Shown here: positions 8,978 through 16,104 of the stretch, in pieces | Layout: every line of letters begins with the position of its first letter | Numbering within the stretch: position 1 is the stretch's first letter | Origin: JAXDAY01 sp034679345 | Lineage (GTDB): Bacteria; Eisenbacteria; RBG-16-71-46; CAIMUX01; VGJL01 | Assembly (NCBI GenBank): GCA_034679345.1 | Contig: JAXDAY010000028.1 | Coordinates: forward strand, 1 to 64,000 | Length of the DNA stretch: 64,000 bases | Direction of reading: 5' to 3' | Notes under the pieces: generated by a model | Databases searched by the model: none | What the model was told of the DNA's origin: nothing | The model's input: only the letters and a program-made list of their open reading frames with translations | Made by a program: the position numbers and the translations under genes

Positions 8978-9456
8978 TGCATCTCGTCATCATCCGCCAC
9001 GCGCAGGCGGAGCACGCGGGGCCCGCGCATTCCGATTTCGATCGCGCCCTCACGAGGCGCGGAGTGAAGGACGCGGGCCGCAGCGCGAATGCGATCGCCT
9101 CCTTCGATCTTCCGCGCCCGGTATCGGTCGTCACGAGCCCCAAGGTTCGCGCGCTCGAGACGGCGCGGATCGTCGCGGCGCGCCTCGATGCAGGCGAGCC
9201 GAGGACGCTTGCGATCCTCAAGGGGGATCACGATCCCGATTCCATCCTGCGCGAGCTCGCGGCGCAGGACGGCGTGGCGAGCCTGATCGTCGTGGGGCAC
9301 ATGCCCGATCTGGGCTATGTCCTCGCGCGACTCTTGCGCCCCGGCGCGAACGGCGGCGTGGCCCTTGCGACCGGCGGGTACGTGTGGGTCGAGGTGGATG
9401 CGATCCCGCCGACCGAGCCGGCGCTCGTGCGCAGGCTTGGGGGGGCGGGGAACTGA
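8977..9456 (+). CDS. sixA: SixA-like phosphohistidine phosphatase
   Basis: The 159-residue product begins MHLVIIRHAQAEHAG, which is the RHG phosphohistidine-phosphatase motif, followed by FDRALTRRGVKDA and the second catalytic histidine in IVVGHMPDLGYVLARLL. Size and motif order match SixA, which removes phosphate from histidine in HPt domains or the NPr phosphocarrier. The start codon overlaps the previous stop. SixA may act on PTS-type phosphocarriers, which is relevant because an EIIA-bearing antiporter lies about 4.5 kb away, but that link is only speculation. Confidence 0.88.
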   Translation: MHLVIIRHAQAEHAGPAHSDFDRALTRRGVKDAGRSANAIASFDLPRPVSVVTSPKVRALETARIVAARLDAGEPRTLAILKGDHDPDSILRELAAQDGVASLIVVGHMPDLGYVLARLLRPGANGGVALATGGYVWVEVDAIPPTEPALVRRLGGAGN

Positions 9457-9556
9457 GGCCGATCGCCGACTTCCCCGGTGCGCTTCGGCCCTACGATCGG
9501 GACTTCCGGCCAGGAGCGTCGACTTCTCCTGTTTCGAGAATCTCAAGGAGGATGAC

Positions 9557-10279
9557 ATGGTCGAAATCGATCGGTCCCACGCCCGGTACTTCTTTGACGG
9601 CATCACGACCGGAGTCATGCCGGAGAACGTCGTAGCGGCCGTCCGTTCCTTCCTCGCGACGGAGAATCTCTACATGTCCGCCGTGCGCGAGATCGCCACC
9701 AAGCTCGAGAACCTGAACGACGAGTTCCAGTGCACGAAGGATCGCAATCCGATCCATCTGATCACCACGCGGGTCAAAACGCCGAAGAGCATCATGGACA
9801 AGTTGCTCCGCCGTGGATTCCCCTTGAGCGTGGAGTCGGCCAGGGAGAATCTGAACGACATCGCGGGGATCCGCGTCATCTGCTCCTACATCCGAGACAT
9901 CTACATGATCGCCGATCTGCTCGTCTCCCAGAGCGACATCGATCTCGTCCGAACGCGGGACTATATCGAGAACCCGAAGCCGAACGGCTATCGGAGCCTC
10001 CATCTCGTGGTGACGGTTCCCGTCTTCCTCTCCGATCGCACCGAGCTGGTCAAGGCGGAGATCCAGATCCGCACGATCGCGATGGACTTCTGGGCATCGC
10101 TGGAGCACGAGCTGGCCTACAAGCTGGCCGGGCGGACGGACGAGACCGTCGCCCTCGAGCTCAAGGCGTGCGCGGATGTGATCGCCGATACCGATCTGCG
10201 GATGCAGGCCCTGCACGAGACCACGACGGGCTCGGTCGAGGGTTTGCCCCAGCCGCGCGGGAAGGGCGGTCTCGCCTGA
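9557..10279 (+). CDS. Small alarmone synthetase (RelQ/YjbM-like (p)ppGpp synthetase)
   Basis: The start at ATG 9557 is set by AAGGAGG at 9545-9551. The 240-residue product contains only a RelA/SpoT synthetase domain. Visible motifs are RVKTPKSIMDKLLRRG (ATP side), LNDIAGIRVICSYIRDIY, the GTP-binding YIENPKPNGYRSLHLVV, and AEIQIRTIAMDFWASLEHELAYK. There is no hydrolase, TGS or ACT domain, so it is a small alarmone synthetase that transfers pyrophosphate from ATP to GDP or GTP. The C-terminal tail is helical, as in tetrameric RelQ proteins. The next gene is convergent. Confidence 0.93.
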   Translation: MVEIDRSHARYFFDGITTGVMPENVVAAVRSFLATENLYMSAVREIATKLENLNDEFQCTKDRNPIHLITTRVKTPKSIMDKLLRRGFPLSVESARENLNDIAGIRVICSYIRDIYMIADLLVSQSDIDLVRTRDYIENPKPNGYRSLHLVVTVPVFLSDRTELVKAEIQIRTIAMDFWASLEHELAYKLAGRTDETVALELKACADVIADTDLRMQALHETTTGSVEGLPQPRGKGGLA

Positions 10280-10308
10280 CGCGCCGGCGCGCCCTCGTCG
10301 CATAAGCA

Positions 10309-10352
10309 GCCGGGAGAGCCGGCGGCGAGAACCGCGCCCCGACCCTCCCGGC
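10309..10352. terminator. Possible bidirectional terminator hairpin
   Basis: GCCGGGAG at 10309-10316 and CTCCCGGC at 10345-10352 form an eight-base-pair stem, with a 28-base GC-rich interior that can fold further, followed by GTTTCATT. It lies between the convergent alarmone synthetase and aquaporin genes. The U-run is poor, so this is a weak prediction. Confidence 0.3.
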
Positions 10353-10402
10353 GTTTCATTCGACCCACGGCGCCTGCGAGCGCCGTCGATGAGGCGAGCC
10401 GG

Positions 10403-11107
10403 TTACGCGCCTTTCTTCTCTCCCGCGAAGCCTCGGTAGACGAAGCCCGCGAGAATCGCGCCGATGATCGGCGCTACCCAGAACATCCAGAGCTGCGAGA
10501 GCGCCCAACCGCCGGCGAAGATCGCCGGGCCGGTGCTCCGCGCGGGGTTCACGGACGTGTTCGTCACCGGAATGCTGATCAGGTGGATCAGCGTCAAGCA
10601 GAGGCCGATGGCGATCGGCGCGAATCCTGCCGGCGCCCGCCGATCGGTCGAGCCGAGGATGACGATGAGGAACATGAAGGTCATCACGATCTCGCAGATG
10701 AGGGCGGCTCCCATCGAGTACTTGCCCGGCGAGTGTTCGCCGTATCCGTTGGAGGCGAAGCCTGCCTTCACGTCGAATCCGGCCTGGCCGCTCGCGATGA
10801 GGTAAAGGATCGCGCCCGCGACGATCGCGCCCAGGACCTGCGCGATGATGTAGGGAACCAGCTCCGAGGCCTTGAACCTCCCGCCCGCCATCAGCCCGAA
10901 CGAGACCGCGGGATTCAGATGGCAGCCGGAGATGTGGCCGATAGCGTAGGCCATGGTGAGGACCGTCAAGCCGAATGCGAGGGCGACCCCGACGAATCCG
11001 ATCCCCAGACCTGGAAATGCGGCGGCGAGAACCGCGCTCCCGCACCCCCCGAGGACGAGCCAGAAGGTCCCGATGAACTCGGCGAACGCCCGGTTCTTGA
11101 GTGGCAT
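10403..11107 (-). CDS. aqpZ: Aquaporin Z-like water channel
   Basis: I start at the ATG at 11107 because GGAG sits nine bases upstream on the minus strand; an earlier in-frame ATG at 11128 has no such site. The 234-residue product has six membrane segments and both aquaporin half-helix motifs, HLNPAVSFG and TNTSVNPARSTGPA. AEFIGTFWLVLGGCGSAVLAA near the N-terminus and QLWMFWVAPIIGA near the C-terminus are close to AqpZ. It should allow passive water flux across the inner membrane. It is divergent from the isochorismatase-family gene. Confidence 0.93.
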   Translation of the reverse strand: MPLKNRAFAEFIGTFWLVLGGCGSAVLAAAFPGLGIGFVGVALAFGLTVLTMAYAIGHISGCHLNPAVSFGLMAGGRFKASELVPYIIAQVLGAIVAGAILYLIASGQAGFDVKAGFASNGYGEHSPGKYSMGAALICEIVMTFMFLIVILGSTDRRAPAGFAPIAIGLCLTLIHLISIPVTNTSVNPARSTGPAIFAGGWALSQLWMFWVAPIIGAILAGFVYRGFAGEKKGA

Positions 11108-11270
11108 GTCGACTCCTTTCGGTTTCATGTCCTCCGTGACGCCGAGGCCGGGTGTTCGGGCCGCAAAGCGATCCCGCGCTGGAGGAGTTCAAGGCGATGC
11201 CCCGACCTCGCCGCGAGGATCCTAACGCCGGGGCGAAGCCCGTCAAGTCCGGCGTGCCGCCGCCCCCCGC

Positions 11271-11288
11271 TCGCCGTCGGCGGCGAGT
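11271..11288 (+). promoter_or_regulatory. Small dyad in the aqpZ/isochorismatase intergenic region
   Basis: CTCGCCG at 11271-11277 and CGGCGAG at 11282-11288 form a perfect seven-base stem with a TCGG loop, about 37 bases upstream of the isochorismatase-family start codon. It may be an operator or leader hairpin. The intergenic region shows nothing else that I recognise apart from the ribosome binding site GAGGAGGATG. Confidence 0.25.
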
Positions 11289-11324
11289 TGCGTGCTAATC
11301 TCCTTGGATCGAGGAGGATGAACA

Positions 11325-11894
11325 ATGCTACGCAAAGACCAGGCGGTTCTTGTGGTCGTTGATGTGCAGAATCGGCTCGTTCCGGTGATCCACGAAGCCG
11401 ACGCGACGGTGCGGCAGATGGTCCGCCTCATCCAGGGCTTCCGGATCGTCGGGGCCCCGGTCCTCGTGACCGAGCAGTACCCCCAGGGACTGGGCGCGAC
11501 CGATGAGCGAATCCGCAAGGCGTTCGAAGCGATCGATCCCATCCACAAGGTTGCCCACCACTTCGAGCCGTACGTGAAGATGTCCTTTTCCTGCATGCTG
11601 GACGACCCGTTCCGCCACGCCCTGGCTACAACGGGCCGCCGACAGGTCGTGCTCTGCGGAGTCGAGGCGCATGTCTGCGTCTATCAGACCGCGCTGCACT
11701 TGCTGGAGCACACCTACCACGTCGAAGTGGCCGCGGATGCCATCTCATCGAGGGCCCCGGGCAATCGGGACCTCGCGATCGCGCGACTGCGCGACGAAGG
11801 GGTGAAGATCACCTGCGTCGAGAGCGCAGTCTTCGAGATGATCGAGCACTGCGGATCCGATCCATTCAAGGCATGGGTCAAGGTGATAAAATAG
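11325..11894 (+). CDS. Isochorismatase-family cysteine hydrolase
   Basis: The 189-residue product starts at ATG 11325 with GAGGAGG upstream. It carries the family's catalytic elements: the aspartate in VLVVVDVQNRLVPV and the cysteine in VLCGVEAHVCVYQTALHLL, followed by VEVAADAISSRAPGNRDLAI. Single-domain members of this type (YcaC-like) hydrolyse amides such as nicotinamide or are of unknown substrate. There is no metal-site pattern typical of true nicotinamidases that I can point to, so I do not name a substrate. It is followed 56 bp later by a secreted-protein gene on the same strand. Confidence 0.88.
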   Translation: MLRKDQAVLVVVDVQNRLVPVIHEADATVRQMVRLIQGFRIVGAPVLVTEQYPQGLGATDERIRKAFEAIDPIHKVAHHFEPYVKMSFSCMLDDPFRHALATTGRRQVVLCGVEAHVCVYQTALHLLEHTYHVEVAADAISSRAPGNRDLAIARLRDEGVKITCVESAVFEMIEHCGSDPFKAWVKVIK

Positions 11895-11950
11895 AGGTTG
11901 GGTCTGGGTCGTCGAGGGGCAGGAATCATCCGGTCGCGCTGGGAGGCTCC

Positions 11951-13495
11951 ATGAAAGCGCTTCGGCTCCTCACGCTTCTCATCATCCTCACCGCAGCCAG
12001 GGCTGCAGCCGACCCGTGGAATCCAGCAGGCGCCGAGAGCCTCAACGTGACGATCCTGGGCCAGTACCAAGTGACCTCCCCATCGCGAATCTGGGATCTC
12101 GCCGGCTACGTCGACAACAACGGCCGGGAGTACGCCGTCCTCGGAGCCGACTCGCTCTACATCGTCGACATCACCGATCCGACGCGGCCGCAGCGCGCGG
12201 CGACGATCCCTCCGGCACTTCCGCCGTTCGAGGAGTTCTACTACGTCGACGTTGCGATCCGCGGGAGGTTCGCCTACGCCGCGGGACGGCACGGTCCGAT
12301 CAAGGTGATCGACCTGCTGAACCCCTATCAGCCGATCGTGCGCGGCGAGATCCCGCAGAGCGAGTTCTGCGCTTGCTCGTGCGGGCATCCGTGCAACGAC
12401 CCGAACAACGCGGAGATCGAGACGCTCTTCATCGACGAGCGCGGCTATCTGTTCGTCACCGGAATCAACTGCGGGGAGGGCGAGCACATCTACGACCTCG
12501 GTTTCAATCCGGTCGATCCGCCGTGGGCCTGCCACGAGCATACCCATCCGGTCGCCCAATCGAGCTTCTACGTCCACGACGTCCATGTCCGTGACGGCAA
12601 GATGTACGTCTCGCGCTCGCGCTCCTGGGCGGTCCTGCCACCGCGCTGGGACATCCTCGACGCCGACCCGATCTGCCCTCAGAATCCAGGACCCTGCGGA
12701 GACAATCAGACACCGGGCATGATCTCGACCTTCTACCATGACGGACCGGAGCTGCACGCCCACTCGGCGTGGTTGCACGACGATCCCAACTACATCTCCA
12801 CCTGCGACGAGAAGCGGGACGGGCACGTGCGGATCTGGGATCTCACCGATATCGAGCGCCCGGTCCAGATCTCGGAGTACCGGCCCGACGCGACCTGCCA
12901 CTCCGTGCACAATGTCTACATCAGCGGCATCTATGCCTTCGTCGCCTGGTACAACAAGGGCCTCCAGATCTACAACGTCAGCGATCCCTTCCATCCCTAC
13001 CGCGTCGGATACTACGAGCACCCCACCCGCTGGCACGATCTGCCGTCGGATCGTTGTTGCGATCCCACGGAGAGCATCGAGGCGCGCTGCTACGGGATCA
13101 TGTTCCTCGATCCGTTCCTGCCTTCGGGCAACTTCATCGCGACCGAGATGGTGCACGGGCTGCTCGTCGGGCGCTTCGATCGCGACGCCTCCGGGGTCGC
13201 CGAGGGCGGCGGGGGCAACGCTCGAGACGCTATCCGCGTCACGCCCCTCGACGGAGGACGGGGTTTCCGGATCGTGTGGGAGGGGGCCACGGCGGGCGCC
13301 CCCATCGATCTGCTCGATGCGGCGGGGCGGCGTGTCGCGCGCGTGGAGATCACCAGCCGGGGAGCCGGCTGGTGCTCCTACGAATGGGGCGGGCAAGACG
13401 AGTCGGGCCGCGATCTCCCGGCCGGGATCTACTTCGTCCGGCCGAGCGCGGGCGGGATGGGCGCCTCGGGCCGGATCGTCCTTCTGGGTCTCTAG
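11951..13495 (+). CDS. Secreted LVIVD/choice-of-anchor-B-like repeat protein with FlgD-like C-terminal domain
   Basis: The start is ATG 11951, directly before a signal peptide (MKALRLLTLLIILTAARAAA). The 514-residue product carries beta-propeller-like repeats of the LVIVD kind: EYAVLGADSLYIVDITDPTRP, then RFAYAAGRHGPIKVIDLLNPYQP and YAFVAWYNKGLQIYNVSDPFHP. A Cys-rich insert (CACSCGHPCNDPNN) may form disulfides. The last 80 residues (LLDAAGRRVARVEI ... LPAGIYFVRP) are an FlgD-like Ig domain of the type used as a C-terminal sorting signal in FCB bacteria. I infer a cell-surface or secreted protein of unknown binding role. It ends four bases into the convergent BlaR1-like gene. Confidence 0.85.
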   Translation: MKALRLLTLLIILTAARAAADPWNPAGAESLNVTILGQYQVTSPSRIWDLAGYVDNNGREYAVLGADSLYIVDITDPTRPQRAATIPPALPPFEEFYYVDVAIRGRFAYAAGRHGPIKVIDLLNPYQPIVRGEIPQSEFCACSCGHPCNDPNNAEIETLFIDERGYLFVTGINCGEGEHIYDLGFNPVDPPWACHEHTHPVAQSSFYVHDVHVRDGKMYVSRSRSWAVLPPRWDILDADPICPQNPGPCGDNQTPGMISTFYHDGPELHAHSAWLHDDPNYISTCDEKRDGHVRIWDLTDIERPVQISEYRPDATCHSVHNVYISGIYAFVAWYNKGLQIYNVSDPFHPYRVGYYEHPTRWHDLPSDRCCDPTESIEARCYGIMFLDPFLPSGNFIATEMVHGLLVGRFDRDASGVAEGGGGNARDAIRVTPLDGGRGFRIVWEGATAGAPIDLLDAAGRRVARVEITSRGAGWCSYEWGGQDESGRDLPAGIYFVRPSAGGMGASGRIVLLGL

Positions 13496-14859
13496 GAGTC
13501 CTTCTTCGTGTCCTTGTCGAGCGCGAACTTGACGGGGATTCTCACCTCGCACTCGACCGCCTTGCCGTCCTTCTCGCCGGGCTCGAAGCGCCACTGGCCG
13601 ACGGCCTTCATCGAGGCCTCGGTGAATGCAGGGTGGCCCTCCACCTCCTGGACCGGCTTCACCGCTCCCACCGAGCCATCCTTCCGGATGACGACGCTCA
13701 GGAGCACCATTCCCTCGATCCCGTCCTTGCGCTCCTGTTCCGGATACGCGGGCTGGACATAGCTCTTCGGGATCATCACCGGCATCTTGTCGAGCTCGAT
13801 CTGAGCTTGTTCCTGCGCCGACTTGGTCGGGGCGACTCCTTCGCTCTCGCCGGCGATGATCGGGCTCGGGATCAGTGCCGTGACGGCGAAGAGAACGAGA
13901 ACGCCTGCGAGAATGAGCGTGTGTCGTGTCATGTTCGGGAACCTCCCCGGATCCAAGATCCGGTCGAATCTCGCGCGGAGCTTGACGCCTCCGCGCGCCC
14001 CGGCAGCGGACGGTTGAGCGATCGGGAAGAGACCCATCCGGATGGTCTTCGCGAGCGCGCGGCCGTAGACGCGCGAATCGACCCCAGCGCGCAAGACCCG
14101 CTCGTCGCAGAGCCATTCCGTGGCCTCGTGGAGAGAGCGCAGGACGACCTGCACTGGTGGGTAGAAGAAGAAACCGATCGAGACGAGCCTGCAGAAGAGG
14201 GCCCGCGCCGGGTCGCGCCGGCGCCGGTGGGTCTCCTCGTGGATCAGGACGGCGCGAAGCTCATCGCCGTCCAGGCGCGCGATGATCGAGACAGGAATGC
14301 GGATCGTGGGTCGCACGAGGCCCCCAACGTGAGGGATGCAGTCGCAGCGCAGCACGCGCAGCCGCTCTCGCGGGATGCAGGCCGCCTGGCGGGCGGCTTC
14401 GATCCGGTCGCGAAGCGGCGGCGGGAGCGTTTCGACCCCGACCGAGCGCACGGGCGTGCGGGCGCCCCGCGCCAGACGCGCGAGCCCGTAGAAGACCCCC
14501 GCGATCCAGAGGATCGACAGCGCGGCGGCGACTGACCCGCCAAGGTCGAATCGGGCGAGGGATTGGGGGTGGAGCACCGAGTAGACCGTCGCCAGGGTCG
14601 CAGCCGTCGCGTCGGTCGCGCCCGACCCGCCATCGGCGGATAGGCCGATGCCGATCGCGCGAAGCAGCGCCGTCACGGCCGCGAAGGGCACGATCGTCTT
14701 CGCCAGCGCAATCGACCAGAGCCAGTGCAGGCTGCGCGCGGGCGCCCGGCGCATCGTCCGGGCCAAGAGCAGGATCGGCAGCAGGACCAGGCTCGTCTGC
14801 CAGAGGTGAACGAGCAGGAAGATCCAGGCTCGACCAAGAATCAACGGGAGCTCAGCCAT
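13492..14859 (-). CDS. BlaR1-like M56 membrane metallopeptidase with C-terminal TonB domain
   Basis: The 455-residue product starts at ATG 14859 and overlaps the blaI-like stop by eight bases. Three or four N-terminal membrane segments (WIFLLVHLWQTSLVLLPILLLA and LAKTIVPFAAVTALL) precede the zincin motif LIHEETHRRRRDPARALF with HExxH at residues 207-211, the hallmark of M56 proteases. A further membrane helix (LILAGVLVLFAVTALI) leads to a periplasmic tail. Instead of a penicillin-binding sensor, residues about 350-455 form a TonB C-terminal domain (YVQPAYPEQERKDGIEGMVLLSVVI and QWRFEPGEKDGKAVE). M56-TonB proteins are known but poorly studied. I infer a signal-triggered protease that cleaves the adjacent BlaI-like repressor. 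Confidence 0.88.
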   Translation of the reverse strand: MAELPLILGRAWIFLLVHLWQTSLVLLPILLLARTMRRAPARSLHWLWSIALAKTIVPFAAVTALLRAIGIGLSADGGSGATDATAATLATVYSVLHPQSLARFDLGGSVAAALSILWIAGVFYGLARLARGARTPVRSVGVETLPPPLRDRIEAARQAACIPRERLRVLRCDCIPHVGGLVRPTIRIPVSIIARLDGDELRAVLIHEETHRRRRDPARALFCRLVSIGFFFYPPVQVVLRSLHEATEWLCDERVLRAGVDSRVYGRALAKTIRMGLFPIAQPSAAGARGGVKLRARFDRILDPGRFPNMTRHTLILAGVLVLFAVTALIPSPIIAGESEGVAPTKSAQEQAQIELDKMPVMIPKSYVQPAYPEQERKDGIEGMVLLSVVIRKDGSVGAVKPVQEVEGHPAFTEASMKAVGQWRFEPGEKDGKAVECEVRIPVKFALDKDTKKDS

Positions 14860-15262
14860 TGCTCCTCCGGGCGCGGTCCTTCGATCGCTTTCCCGCGTCC
14901 TCGAGCAGGTGCGACTCGATCGTGCGTAGATCATCGAGCGTGATCTCATCGGTGTCCGCAAGGTGCGCGACCAGGGACGCGCCCTCCCCCGCGAAGAGCC
15001 CGTCGAGAAGGCGACGGACCTCGCGGCGGATCACCGCCGGCGGGGAGACCGCGGGCCGGTAGATGCACGCCCGGCCGTCCAGCCGGACCCGTTCGACCGC
15101 CCCCTTCTGCTCCAGCCGCTCGAAGATCTTGCGCACGGTGGAGTAGGTTGGGCTCCCCCCGAGATCCTCGTGGATCTCCCGCATCGAGGCCTCGCCCCTC
15201 GTCCAGAGCAGGCGCAGGCACTGAAGCTCGAAGCGCGAGAGATCGGGAACCGTCCTGGGCAT
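14852..15262 (-). CDS. BlaI/MecI/CopY-family transcriptional repressor
   Basis: The start at ATG 15262 is set by CAGGAGGAAAG just upstream on the minus strand; a longer frame to 15316 would run into the operator dyads. The 136-residue product has the family's winged-helix (LSRFELQCLRLLWTRGEASMREIHEDL, SPTYSTVRKIFERLEQKGAVERVRLDGRACIYRP) and a helical dimerisation tail (VRRLLDGLFAGEGASLVAHLADTDEI). Such repressors bind dyads and are inactivated by a partner M56 protease, encoded immediately downstream with overlapping codons. Two dyads at 15300 and 15325 are the likely self-operators. Confidence 0.92.
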   Translation of the reverse strand: MPRTVPDLSRFELQCLRLLWTRGEASMREIHEDLGGSPTYSTVRKIFERLEQKGAVERVRLDGRACIYRPAVSPPAVIRREVRRLLDGLFAGEGASLVAHLADTDEITLDDLRTIESHLLEDAGKRSKDRARRSNG

Positions 15263-15299
15263 CTTTCCTCCTGCCGGCGCGCGCCCCTCGGATCGGGAT

Positions 15300-15315
15300 T
15301 GCGACGCCTGTCGCA
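15300..15315. promoter_or_regulatory. BlaI-type operator, promoter-proximal copy
   Basis: TGCGACGCCTGTCGCA is a 16-bp dyad with arms TGCGACG and TGTCGCA (six of seven positions complementary) around a two-base centre. It lies 38 bp upstream of the blaI-like start. The GACn-n-TGTC core resembles the ACAnnTGT core of known BlaI operators. Confidence 0.75.
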
Positions 15316-15324
15316 CTCAGAGCA

Positions 15325-15350
15325 TGCGACATCTGTCGCACATACTTCAA
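15325..15350 (-). promoter_or_regulatory. BlaI-type operator overlapping a candidate promoter
   Basis: TGCGACATCTGTCGCA at 15325-15340 is a dyad with perfect seven-base arms (TGCGACA and TGTCGCA). Its centre is 25 bp from that of the first dyad. On the minus strand TTGAAG at 15350-15345 is a plausible -35 box. The dyad would then occupy the spacer down to a weak -10 (CATGCT), a good place for repression. The site also lies 75 bp upstream of the divergent DUF2461 gene and could control both directions. Confidence 0.75.
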
Positions 15351-15414
15351 GGGCTTTTTTGGCGGCTCCGGGCGCCCTAGGCGGCCGGCGCCTCCCCGGC
15401 TATTCTGGAGAGGC

Positions 15415-16104
15415 ATGAAACCCAAGCCGTACTTCAGCTTCGAGACCTACCGCTTCCTCCGGGAACTGGCCCTCAACAACCGCCGCGAGTGGTTCACGGC
15501 GAACAAGGAGCGTTACGAGGAGACGGTTCGCCTACCCGCGCAGCGATTCATCGTCGATTTCGGTCCCGTGCTGAGGAAGATCTCCTCCCACTTCACGGCC
15601 GATCCGCGCCCCGTGGGCGGTTCGCTCTTTCGCATCTACCGCGATGTGCGTTTCGGGAGAGACAAGAGGCCCTACAAGACCCATCTGGGGATCCAGTTCC
15701 GGCACGAATCGGCAAAGGATGCCCACACGCCCGGCTTCTACCTGCACATCGAGCCGGCCGGATCGTTCCTGGCTGCCGGGATCTGGCACCCGGACGCTCC
15801 CACGCTCGCGCGCATCCGTCAGGCGATCGACGCCGATCCGAAGTCCTGGAAGAAGGCGCGCGACGACCAGCGATTCCGCTCTCTCTTCGAACTCTCGGGA
15901 GACTCGCTCTTGCGCATCCCCCGCGGCTACGATGCCGAGCATCCTTTCGCCGAGGACCTGATGCGGAAGGATTTCATCGCCTCCCTCTCGCTCACGGAGC
16001 GAGAGGTGACCGCATCGAGCTTCCTGGCCTACTTCGCAGCGGCGTGCGCCGCGGTCTCGCCCTTCGTGCGCTACCTCTGCCGGGCGACCGGCCTGCCGTT
16101 CTAG
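15415..16104 (+). CDS. DUF2461 (TIGR02453-like) family protein
   Basis: The 229-residue product starts at ATG 15415 behind GGAGAGGC. It contains the family blocks FLRELALNNRREWFTANKERYE, GGSLFRIYRDVRFGRDKRPYKTHLGIQF, GFYLHIEPAGSFLAAGIWHPDAPTL and HPFAEDLMRKDFIASLSLTEREV, and has typical family length. The family is widespread and uncharacterised. No signal peptide is seen. Its 3' end overlaps the convergent thyX-like stop by four bases. The divergent BlaI operators lie upstream, so it may belong to the BlaI regulon; that is inference. Confidence 0.9.
   Translation: MKPKPYFSFETYRFLRELALNNRREWFTANKERYEETVRLPAQRFIVDFGPVLRKISSHFTADPRPVGGSLFRIYRDVRFGRDKRPYKTHLGIQFRHESAKDAHTPGFYLHIEPAGSFLAAGIWHPDAPTLARIRQAIDADPKSWKKARDDQRFRSLFELSGDSLLRIPRGYDAEHPFAEDLMRKDFIASLSLTEREVTASSFLAYFAAACAAVSPFVRYLCRATGLPF

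Noticed and set aside
15351..15362. A run of T after GGGC as a terminator
   Set aside because: No stem precedes the T-run in either direction; it lies in the promoter region of blaI and DUF2461.
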